The translations under genes were made by a program, and so were the position numbers. Shown here in pieces: positions 1-6,832 of a DNA stretch of 24,753 nucleotides (position 1 is the first letter of the stretch; every line of letters starts with the position of its first letter). Below the pieces are notes generated by a model. It saw only the letters and a program-made list of their open reading frames with translations. It was not told where the DNA came from and made no database searches. This stretch comes from a virus, in IMG/VR virus record IMGVR_UViG_3300027573_000109, positions 1 to 24,753 of that record; one strand, given 5' to 3'.

Positions 1-28
1 AGGTAGTCCGACATTGCAGTGGAAACCT

Positions 29-568
29 ATGAGACCCAAAAAACCTAAAAACCACCTGAAACGGGTCTTGAAGCCGATCGGAAGGCCGCGGAAGACGTTG
101 GACCTGCCGATTTACGATTCCATCGGCCAATGTGCGGCATCGACAGGAATCCCAAGGGCGGTGCTGAAGGGCGCCAAACGAGATGGCTGTCTGGCGTTTC
201 GGTCGAACCGGGTTTACCTCGCGGACTTCCTCGGCTGGTTTTTTAAAAAAATGTTCAACTCGACGGAGCCCCCGCCGGGATGTTCAACCTGGTCGGATGC
301 ATTGAACCAGGAACGGGCGATCGCGGAGCGCGAGGCCCGGGAGCGACGAGCAGGAAGGTTGATGGAGACCGCGGAGGCCAAGAGCCAGGCTAAGGCCGCG
401 GTTCACTTCGTCTTCGCCAGCTACGACCGCATGCGGCGCGAGCTGCCGCCGTTACTGAAGGGATGCAGCGAGGTGGAGATCGCGACGACCCTGGACAAAC
501 AGTTCGAGACTGAACGTAAAAACTCGGAATTGAAATTCAATGAAGTCGGAACCACAAAAACCACCTAA
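29..568 (+). CDS. putative terminase small subunit (DNA recognition)
   Basis: Probable small terminase subunit, which would bind the packaging site and hand the DNA to the large subunit. The call rests mainly on position: it ends 29 bases inside the GpA-type large terminase gene. The N-terminus is very basic (PKKPKNHLKRVLKPIGRPRK) and is followed by a short helix-turn-helix-like stretch (IGQCAASTGIPRAVLKGAKR), as in Nu1-type subunits. The C-terminal half is charged and helical. I chose the ATG at 29. The frame is open to the left edge and a TTG at 14 would add five residues, so an upstream start outside the window cannot be excluded. No family-defining motif is visible, so the name is an inference. 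Confidence 0.6.
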   Translation: MRPKKPKNHLKRVLKPIGRPRKTLDLPIYDSIGQCAASTGIPRAVLKGAKRDGCLAFRSNRVYLADFLGWFFKKMFNSTEPPPGCSTWSDALNQERAIAEREARERRAGRLMETAEAKSQAKAAVHFVFASYDRMRRELPPLLKGCSEVEIATTLDKQFETERKNSELKFNEVGTTKTT

Positions 569-2519
569 CATTTTCGACGGCGCCACACCTGAACCGCCGC
601 CGACGGACATCATCGACTGGCTTGAGGCGAAGTATCGCTGCGTCGGATCCGTGCGCTCGGAGCAATTCGACCGGAACACGACGCCGTGGAACGTGCCGAT
701 CATCCGTTGGCAGTTCGATCGGGTGACCCAGATCACGACTTACGTGAAGCCCGTGCAATGCGGCGGCTCGGAGGCCGGCGCGGCGACGGTCTGCGGCTGG
801 TCGAAATGGGGCAGTGGGCTGATCCAGTTCAACTGGGAGAATGACAAACCGAAGGCTGAGGATAAATGGCGTGAACACATCCTGCCGCGGCTCGAGGCCT
901 GCGGCGACCTGGACTGGCGCGGCGGCAGGTTCGATGCGGTAACCTGTCGTGCGGAGTTCCTGCGGACCGTCGTCAGATGTCAGGGTGTGTTCAGGCCGAC
1001 GCGGCTGGATTCAGACTCGGTGCCGCGGCAGATCAACGAAGAGGTGCACGCGTGGCCAGCTGGGCATCTCGCGAAGGCCCGCGGGCGCCAGACCGCGGTC
1101 TGGAATCCCAAGGCACTCGACATCTCGAACGCCGGCATGGCCCGCCCGGAGAACCAGAAGCCGGATGGCACCGGGAGTTTCCAGCTTCACGACGCCTTCC
1201 TTGAAGGCACGCAACAGCATTGGGAAGTCAAATGCCCGGGCTGCGGGCTCTACCACGCGATGCGAACTCGATGGCAGGATGACCGCCCGGACCTCGGCGG
1301 CCTGCGCTACGATTCAGAGAAATGTCGGCGGCCAGATGGATCATTCGATTACAACCGGCTGGCCGGCACGCTTCGCTTTCAGATGCCCTGCGGCTACATC
1401 GTTCACGACGACGTCCGTGAGCGTCGGGCGCTGTCGCTGTCGGGCGACTACAGCGAGCCGCAGAACCCCGGCGCGCAGTTGATCCATCGCAGCGCAACCC
1501 TCGAGGCGGTCTCGGTGGACTTCATTTCATGGATAAAACTGGTTCAGGAAAAGCACACAGCCTTGCGGGCGTTGAAGGCCGGGGATGACGAGCCCTGGCG
1601 CCGGTATCTGACTGAACGTGAGTGCCAGTTTTATTCCGAGGACAGCCGCCCGTTTCAGGGTCAGATCATCCTGAACCAGACCATGCGTAAGAGTCGCGAA
1701 GGCCTGAAGGACCGCGCGGCGCGCTTCTGGTGGGCTGACAAGCAGCGCGGCTACGTGCACAAGGGCGAGATGACGCATTACTGGCTGGTAATCCGCGACG
1801 TCATGGCCAATGGCGACTCTCAACTCGTGTTCGAAGGACTGGTGCAAACCGATTCAGACCTGATCGCCAGGCTTGATGAATTCAAGTGCGAGCGCACGGC
1901 CGGCGGCGTCGATGCGACTTGGGATCGTAACAACGTCCTGCAGTTCTGCTACCGCAACGGCTGCCATGCGTTGACCGTCAGCGCGCAGAAGGAATATTTT
2001 TTCCACAAAAAAGAAAAGGTGCAGCGCATCTGGAGCGAACCCGAGGGATTGCATCGTCTCATCGGCCAGAACCCGAAACAGAACTACGTGATGCAGGTGA
2101 ATCCCGATCGCTCGGTTGAATACGTGCCGCATCGGCTCGAACCCAGGCACTGGTCGATTCACAATCTCGGCGCCATGAAGCTCCTGTTTTTTCTTCGCGA
2201 CCATAAGCGCGTCGTCGAGCGCAACAACGGCGGCAAGGCCGAGGACGGAAGTTACATCGTCTTCGACGTGCCCGCTGACGTCAGCGAGGAATACAAGCAT
2301 CACGCCGAGTCCTGGGAATGTTCGATCAAACCGATCGGCAGATCGAAGCAGCGCGTTGAGGTCTTCGAACAGAAGCGCCAGGCCGATCACATGCTCAAGT
2401 GTGAGTCTTACATCGCGGTGCTGATCGCGATGAGTGGGATCCTCGGCGGTCGATTGACACAACTCGGCGTCACCGATGCGATCATCGGTGGCGACGGAAA
2501 CACAAAGGAAAAAAAATGA
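540..2519 (+). CDS. terminase large subunit, lambda GpA-like (packaging ATPase/nuclease)
   Basis: Large terminase subunit, which would pump DNA into the prohead and cut it. At 659 residues it has the usual GpA length. The Walker A-like segment is YVKPVQCGGSEAG (residues 68-80), lacking a classic GKS/T but resembling the K-S-x-Q-x-G-G-T-E form of the GpA family. A Walker B-like segment INEEVHAWP (165-173) has Glu-Glu where Asp-Glu is usual. A zinc-knuckle-like CPGC (232-235) sits in the expected place. The nuclease region includes VDATWDRNN (457-465) with a candidate metal-binding Asp458. The gene overlaps the small subunit and ends in an ATGA junction with the next gene. Family assignment is by eye but several landmarks occur in the right order. 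Confidence 0.9.
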   Translation: MKSEPQKPPNIFDGATPEPPPTDIIDWLEAKYRCVGSVRSEQFDRNTTPWNVPIIRWQFDRVTQITTYVKPVQCGGSEAGAATVCGWSKWGSGLIQFNWENDKPKAEDKWREHILPRLEACGDLDWRGGRFDAVTCRAEFLRTVVRCQGVFRPTRLDSDSVPRQINEEVHAWPAGHLAKARGRQTAVWNPKALDISNAGMARPENQKPDGTGSFQLHDAFLEGTQQHWEVKCPGCGLYHAMRTRWQDDRPDLGGLRYDSEKCRRPDGSFDYNRLAGTLRFQMPCGYIVHDDVRERRALSLSGDYSEPQNPGAQLIHRSATLEAVSVDFISWIKLVQEKHTALRALKAGDDEPWRRYLTERECQFYSEDSRPFQGQIILNQTMRKSREGLKDRAARFWWADKQRGYVHKGEMTHYWLVIRDVMANGDSQLVFEGLVQTDSDLIARLDEFKCERTAGGVDATWDRNNVLQFCYRNGCHALTVSAQKEYFFHKKEKVQRIWSEPEGLHRLIGQNPKQNYVMQVNPDRSVEYVPHRLEPRHWSIHNLGAMKLLFFLRDHKRVVERNNGGKAEDGSYIVFDVPADVSEEYKHHAESWECSIKPIGRSKQRVEVFEQKRQADHMLKCESYIAVLIAMSGILGGRLTQLGVTDAIIGGDGNTKEKK

Positions 2520-2740
2520 ACGTCTCCTACAATACGCACGGATTGAAAATACCATCGACCCAGACAACGCTTTCGGATTTCGACGGAAAGAAAATCCTTC
2601 TGTCCGCATCAATGCTGGAACGCCCACTAATTCACATCAAGACAGGCGACGAGAGTGTAACGGTAGATGCTCGCGCTTTGATTCACGCCATTCTTTCCGT
2701 CCACCCCGAACTATTCAAAGAACCAAAGGAACAAAAATGA
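2516..2740 (+). CDS. small hypothetical phage protein (74 aa)
   Basis: Not recognised. The ATG overlaps the terminase stop (ATGA) and is preceded by AAGGA, so it is likely translated by coupling. The product is 74 residues, soluble, with no signal peptide or membrane segment. It looks like a small mixed alpha/beta protein with a C-terminal helix (ARALIHAILSVHPELF). It lies between the terminase and another small conserved phage protein. Confidence 0.6.
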   Translation: MNVSYNTHGLKIPSTQTTLSDFDGKKILLSASMLERPLIHIKTGDESVTVDARALIHAILSVHPELFKEPKEQK

Positions 2741-3222
2741 ACCTCATCGAATTCCCGGAACAAACTGTCGTCATCGCCAAAGATCACCCCGAGTATCAAC
2801 CGCTGCCCGCGCATCAGGTGCCCAATTCTCAGCAAGGTGAAATCATCTGTTGCTGGCGGCTCACATGGCGGGAACGGTTCCGATTACTCTTCACCGGCAA
2901 AGTATGGCACTCGATCTGGACGTTCAACCAGCCATTGCAGCCGCAACTGCTCTCGAGTGACAAACCTCAGATGGCCACGCCGACGGAAGTCAAAGCCGCG
3001 GAGGATTCAGCACAGATGGCGCGCCGCAACGTCGTCAAGGAATGGGAAGACGCGATGATCCGAAAATACGGCGTCGAGGCGGATGAAAAGAAAAGGCAAC
3101 TCGATCGATCTGGGGTTCCGATGAGCGACCTGCGGCGGATATTCGTTTTCGAACGCAAGGACTTCGAAGCCGCGCGACGGCTTGGCGTGAAATTCTTTTT
3201 CGGTCTGAGAATTAAATATTGA
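2737..3222 (+). CDS. conserved phage protein of unknown function with WRERFRLLFTG motif
   Basis: A 161-residue protein starting at the ATG that overlaps the previous stop (ATGA), with AAAGGA upstream. Residues about 41-70 carry a pattern I recognise from many siphovirus structural regions: CCWRLTWRERFRLLFTGKVW followed by FNQPLQPQLLS. That family has no established function that I know of. Here an extra charged, helical C-terminal part follows (from about residue 80, ending in GVKFFFGLRIKY). The frame is open further upstream, inside the previous gene, but that extension has no plausible ribosome binding site. Confidence 0.7.
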   Translation: MNLIEFPEQTVVIAKDHPEYQPLPAHQVPNSQQGEIICCWRLTWRERFRLLFTGKVWHSIWTFNQPLQPQLLSSDKPQMATPTEVKAAEDSAQMARRNVVKEWEDAMIRKYGVEADEKKRQLDRSGVPMSDLRRIFVFERKDFEAARRLGVKFFFGLRIKY

Positions 3223-3226
3223 TGAT

Positions 3227-4084
3227 ATGAAAAATGGAGAATCGCTAAACTATAAGTTCGGCACCAAAAATCACTGGAGGCGCACGATATGGAATCGGAT
3301 TGTCGAGCGGCTTTTTGTTCCGGCAAAAGACGCTGTCGTTTTATACCTCGCTGGGGAACAGGATTTAGATCGCACAATTGCTGTGGCTAAGGGATTTCAA
3401 TCGCACAATCTAATCGCTATAGATCGAAGTAAAAGAGTCGTAAAAATGCTACGGAACAACGGCACGCTCGCCCTGCATGGCAATTTGATCGAAGTTATAG
3501 GTGAATGGCAGAACCTTAAAGTTGATGTTGTATTCGCGGACTGTTGCAGCGGCGTTTCACCTGAGGTGGCATTCCTAGCCATAAAACTGGGAACTGCTGA
3601 AAGTTTTAAAGATTCAGTTCTCGCGTTCAACCTCATGCGCGGGCGCGATTACTGGAAAGGGTTTTCAGACCAAGACGGTAGTTGGATTGGTAAGCATCGG
3701 GGATTGTGGATTGCGGGCTTGAACGCTGGGTCGTTTCAGGCCGTGGTTCCCGGCATAGCGGCGGCGATCGAATACCAGGCATTGCGCGGGCGAAGCATTG
3801 CCGAATGGGCAACAGAGCGAGCGATGGCAACGCCGCTATCATACAAAAGTAAATCCGGGCAGATATTTGACTCAGTGGTATGGCGGAATTGTTCGATGTG
3901 GGAATTTCTCAGAGATCAGGAGACATTTTTTCAAATAGAGTGCGCACGTAACGGAATAGCTTTCTCAGGGACTGACGTGCAAGCGTTCGTAGACCGTCGC
4001 CAAAAGACGGACACATCAAAGCCAATCACCAGACAGATCGCCGCAATCAAAGCAACACGCACGCGGATAATGTCAACGCAGTGA
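3227..4084 (+). CDS. SAM-dependent methyltransferase-like protein
   Basis: A 285-residue protein with a Rossmann-like N-terminal half. VVLYLAGEQDLD (about residues 37-48) resembles motif I, LIAIDRS (62-68) an acidic motif II, and VDVVFADCCSG (98-108) a motif IV strand. This fits a class I methyltransferase-like fold, but the glycine-rich loop is weak and no target-specific motif (NPPY or PCQ) is seen, so substrate and activity are unknown. A related arrangement, LYLAG-x-x-x-LD followed by AxDxxxxxxxxxR and VDVVxADxC, occurs in phage proteins I recall only loosely. The base composition is more AT-rich than the flanking genes, suggesting a cargo gene. It starts 5 bases after the previous stop and overlaps the next gene by GTGA. 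Confidence 0.55.
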   Translation: MKNGESLNYKFGTKNHWRRTIWNRIVERLFVPAKDAVVLYLAGEQDLDRTIAVAKGFQSHNLIAIDRSKRVVKMLRNNGTLALHGNLIEVIGEWQNLKVDVVFADCCSGVSPEVAFLAIKLGTAESFKDSVLAFNLMRGRDYWKGFSDQDGSWIGKHRGLWIAGLNAGSFQAVVPGIAAAIEYQALRGRSIAEWATERAMATPLSYKSKSGQIFDSVVWRNCSMWEFLRDQETFFQIECARNGIAFSGTDVQAFVDRRQKTDTSKPITRQIAAIKATRTRIMSTQ

Positions 4085-4569
4085 ACCCATTCACTCTGAT
4101 GCCAAAACGCATCCATCTCTCCAAACGCCAAGGGCAGATTGCCCGGCTAATGCTCGATGGAATGACCGACAAAGAAATGGCTTCGGCCCTCAATCTTTCG
4201 GTGCATACAGTCGGGCATCATGTGCGTGTGTTGTTCAAAAAATTGAAGGTGAGGAAGCGCACTCAAGCCGCGATGAAATGTTTGAACATGCGGCTTCCAA
4301 ATGCGCGACCATCGTTTATTTACTTTCTCTTCTGCGAGAAAATAAATCGCGTAAAAATCGGAGTTTCGGATTCTCCGGAAATCCGTATCGTGCGACATTA
4401 TACGTCCTGCCCTTTCCCGTTGGAATTGCTGCGCGTCATAAGCGGACCGAGATCATTGGAACGCAGCATCCATAAGCGATTCGAACACATTCGTCGGCAC
4501 CTAGAATGGTTCGAAGCTTCACCTGAACTTCTGAAATATATCAGGGACCTGCCTAGCGTGAAAAACTAA
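4081..4569 (+). CDS. LuxR-type HTH fused to MUG113 / T5orf172 (GIY-YIG-like) domain
   Basis: A two-domain protein of 162 residues. Residues 11-70 form a LuxR/GerE helix-turn-helix: LSKRQGQIARLMLDGMTDKE, then MASALNLSVHTVGHHV and LFKKLKVRKRTQA, the usual DNA-binding signature. Residues 78-155 match the MUG113/T5orf172 group of GIY-YIG-like domains: FIYFLF, VKIGVSDSPEIRI, SLERSIHKRF and LEWFEASPELLKYI. Candidate catalytic residues are Arg102 and Glu127. It could be a regulator, or a sequence-directed nicking or homing-like enzyme. The start is the GTG that overlaps the preceding stop; an ATG at 4099 is an alternative that leaves both domains intact. It lies in the same AT-rich insert as the methyltransferase-like gene. 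Confidence 0.75.
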   Translation: MNPFTLMPKRIHLSKRQGQIARLMLDGMTDKEMASALNLSVHTVGHHVRVLFKKLKVRKRTQAAMKCLNMRLPNARPSFIYFLFCEKINRVKIGVSDSPEIRIVRHYTSCPFPLELLRVISGPRSLERSIHKRFEHIRRHLEWFEASPELLKYIRDLPSVKN

Positions 4570-4581
4570 CACGTTTACGTG
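4570..4581. promoter_or_regulatory. short palindrome CACGT-TT-ACGTG
   Basis: A perfect inverted repeat with 5-bp arms and a 2-base spacer begins just after the stop of the LuxR-HTH gene, in the 50-base gap before the next gene. It could be an operator, for example for the neighbouring HTH protein, or chance. No clear -35/-10 pair is seen beside it. Confidence 0.25.
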
Positions 4582-4619
4582 AATAGCGGAACGCCCCACT
4601 TAACCCTCAGAGTTGATGC

Positions 4620-5177
4620 GTGGCGACACGCTTCATCGCGTTATCAACCGACGACCTGCGTTCCATGTTGGAACGTGCGTGGGATGCGTGCCCAGCCGAG
4701 ACTCCATTTTTTGATTATTTAAAATCGCTCGAGGTCGAGGCTGCTGAGATCGCGCGCGACAACGTTCAAAACTCTTCTTCCAATGGTCATTCATCGGGCG
4801 CCTTCATGCCCGGCGAGAATAAGCCGACGGAAACCGAAGAGGTTCGCGGTTACCGCAGGCTGATTGATGAATTCCGAAAGAACCGTTCTTACCTTCGCTA
4901 CTGTTCGAAATACGGCTTCGACGCTTTCTCGGTAAAACAGAACGGACAATTCCCAAGCCCTCCGGCTGCGCTCGCTGCTGACCTCCGGGTAATCGTCGAC
5001 GACGACGCCAACTGGGAATTGCTTTGCGAGCAGTTCGACCTCGCGACCGGAGATGTTGTCGGCGTGGTAGTCGGCGACGAGGCCGTATTCCTCTGGATCA
5101 TGGACAATCTGTTCCCGGTCACCGAGGGCCGCAGTGATTACAGTCAGTTGCTCACCATCGCCGGAGGTGTTGAGTGA
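4620..5177 (+). CDS. hypothetical protein preceding the portal
   Basis: Not recognised. The 185-residue product has a helical N-terminus (STDDLRSMLERAWDACPAET), a low-complexity NSSSNGHSSG linker near residue 55, and an acidic alpha/beta C-terminal half. The start is a GTG at 4620 with a weak CAGAG upstream; an ATG about 14 codons in is possible. It lies directly upstream of the portal and overlaps it by GTGA, the position where lambda has the head-tail joining protein W, but it is much longer than W and I see no similarity. A head or connector role is inferred from position alone. Confidence 0.55.
   Translation: MATRFIALSTDDLRSMLERAWDACPAETPFFDYLKSLEVEAAEIARDNVQNSSSNGHSSGAFMPGENKPTETEEVRGYRRLIDEFRKNRSYLRYCSKYGFDAFSVKQNGQFPSPPAALAADLRVIVDDDANWELLCEQFDLATGDVVGVVVGDEAVFLWIMDNLFPVTEGRSDYSQLLTIAGGVE
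5163..5176 (+). promoter_or_regulatory. strong ribosome binding site and GTG start of portal
   Basis: GGAGG at 5163-5167 lies 6 bases before the GTG at 5174, which itself overlaps the upstream stop (GTGA). This decides the portal start in favour of GTG, with no competing ATG nearby. Confidence 0.75.
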
Positions 5178-6832
5178 AGGTCAAGGTTCCACTTTCACTC
5201 CGAATGTCTGCGGTGGTGAGCACACTGTTGAGCGGCACGCGTCTTGGCGCGGCCTTCGATCAGTTCGTTCTCAATCGCTACGAAGCCGCGCTGCCGTCGC
5301 CCGGACGGCCGTTCATTCCCGGCTTCGCGCAGGACGCGCGCTTCGACGCCACGGCGTTTACGCGATGGGAGCTCGCGCGCAAGGTCCGTTACTACTTTCG
5401 CAATACCTGGCTGCTTCCCCGGCTCGCCGAAGAGGACGTCAAATACACTTGCGGACCTCACGGGCTCAGCGTCACGCCAGCGTCTTCGGATTCGGAATGG
5501 AACAAGCGGATGGATGAAGCCTTTCAGGAATGGTGCGAGTCACCGTTCCGCGATTCCAGCATTCCCATGTCTCAAGGTCATCGCTTGCTCTGGAAGGAGG
5601 CGCACATGGACGGCGAGGTCTTCGCGAGTTGCACCAGGCTCAAAATGCGCGGCGAACAATCGAAGCCCGCGATCGAGTTGATTGAAAGCCATCGTTGCTC
5701 GTCTCCCGATCTCTTCGGCATCGGCAGTGAGATGATTGTCGACGGCGTGCAACTGGGGCTCGACGCCAACGGCATCGCGATCGGCAGGCCCGCCGGTTAT
5801 CACATTCGCGACGGGGTCGAGGGTGACACCTTCCGTCTGGTGCCGGCGTTCAACAATCAACGGCCATCGTCTGGCGGCGTCATCCACATTTACGATCCGG
5901 AACGCATCGGCATGTATCGCGCGGTCACCGGTTACGCTTCGATCCTCAACCAGACCGCCGACCTCGAGCTGCTCGCCGGCCTGGAGATGTCGCGTGCGAA
6001 GGCGAATGCTGAAGACGCCAAGATTTTCGAAAGTTGGAACGGCGAACTTCCGCCCCATATGCAGGGCACGGGGTCAGGATCCTTCCTTCCGGTAAGCGGT
6101 CAGCCTGCAATTCCCGGGACCACAGTGGATAAGGAGCTAGAGAAGCGGGTTTCGCAGATGCGCACGATTTTGGGCTCTCGGATTGTCGCGGTGCGGCCCG
6201 GGGAAAAGATGAATTACCCAGAGAATCCCTCGCCGTCCGCCGCCCAGCAATGGCTCTGGAAGCTCGTCATCGCCCAGATTTGCACGGCGCGCAGCATTCC
6301 GATGATGCTCGTGTTGCCGGAATCCATTCAGGGAACCGTTGGCCGCGCGGTCCTGGACGATGCTCACCTCTCTTTCCTCGCGAAGTTCAGCATCATGAGC
6401 CGGGTTGCCCGGCAGTTCTACTGGTTCTTCGCGGATTGGGCTCGCTACAACGTGCCAGGCCTGACTGATGCCCCCGCCGACTGGAAGCGTTGCAAGGTCA
6501 CGCCGCCGCGTGCCTGCAATGTGGACAAGGGCAAAAACACGGCCGCAAATCTCGCCTCGATCGCCGCCGGAACCCGCACTTACGGAGATGAAGCCGCCGA
6601 CGATGGCACGACTGCCGAGAGCCGGTTTCGCCGCAAGGCCGTGGAGATTGGATTAGCCAAACAGATTGCCGCTGAGGTCAGCAAAGAAATGGGCGTTGAA
6701 GTTCTGCCGGCTGAAATCATCGGCAACATCGCCGACATCGCTCAACGACTCGGACTCGCAAAACAATCCTCTGGTATCGGAGAGCAAGCGGAAGCGATCG
6801 CCGAGAAAACAGAGGCGGAGGTGGAGGCATGA
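5174..6832 (+). CDS. phage portal protein, lambda GpB-like
   Basis: Portal protein, the dodecameric ring at the head vertex through which DNA passes. The 552 residues match the usual length of lambda-family portals (about 500-550). Typical features are the N-terminal LSGTRLGAAFDQFVLNRYEA region, FTRWELARKVRYYFRNTW, an internal LLWKEAHMDGEVFA core, the IHIYDPERIGMYR segment (in place of the family's H-x-F-x-P-x-R-x-x-Q-x-R-G), and the downstream helix ADLELLAGLEMSRAKANAED. It sits between an unknown small gene and the protease-capsid gene, as in the lambda B-C order, and ends with an ATGA overlap to the protease gene. The C-terminal 60 residues are charged and helical. Confidence 0.9.
   Translation: MKVKVPLSLRMSAVVSTLLSGTRLGAAFDQFVLNRYEAALPSPGRPFIPGFAQDARFDATAFTRWELARKVRYYFRNTWLLPRLAEEDVKYTCGPHGLSVTPASSDSEWNKRMDEAFQEWCESPFRDSSIPMSQGHRLLWKEAHMDGEVFASCTRLKMRGEQSKPAIELIESHRCSSPDLFGIGSEMIVDGVQLGLDANGIAIGRPAGYHIRDGVEGDTFRLVPAFNNQRPSSGGVIHIYDPERIGMYRAVTGYASILNQTADLELLAGLEMSRAKANAEDAKIFESWNGELPPHMQGTGSGSFLPVSGQPAIPGTTVDKELEKRVSQMRTILGSRIVAVRPGEKMNYPENPSPSAAQQWLWKLVIAQICTARSIPMMLVLPESIQGTVGRAVLDDAHLSFLAKFSIMSRVARQFYWFFADWARYNVPGLTDAPADWKRCKVTPPRACNVDKGKNTAANLASIAAGTRTYGDEAADDGTTAESRFRRKAVEIGLAKQIAAEVSKEMGVEVLPAEIIGNIADIAQRLGLAKQSSGIGEQAEAIAEKTEAEVEA

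Noticed and set aside
1854-2627. 257-codon open frame on the - strand
   Set aside because: It lies opposite the terminase gene. High GC at third positions of the real gene opens the antisense frame, and its translation has no family features.
2476-2736. Upstream extension of the WRERFRLLFTG protein
   Set aside because: The open frame reaches back into the terminase gene, but the ATG at 2737 has AAAGGA and an ATGA junction, and the extension covers the 74-residue gene in its proper frame.
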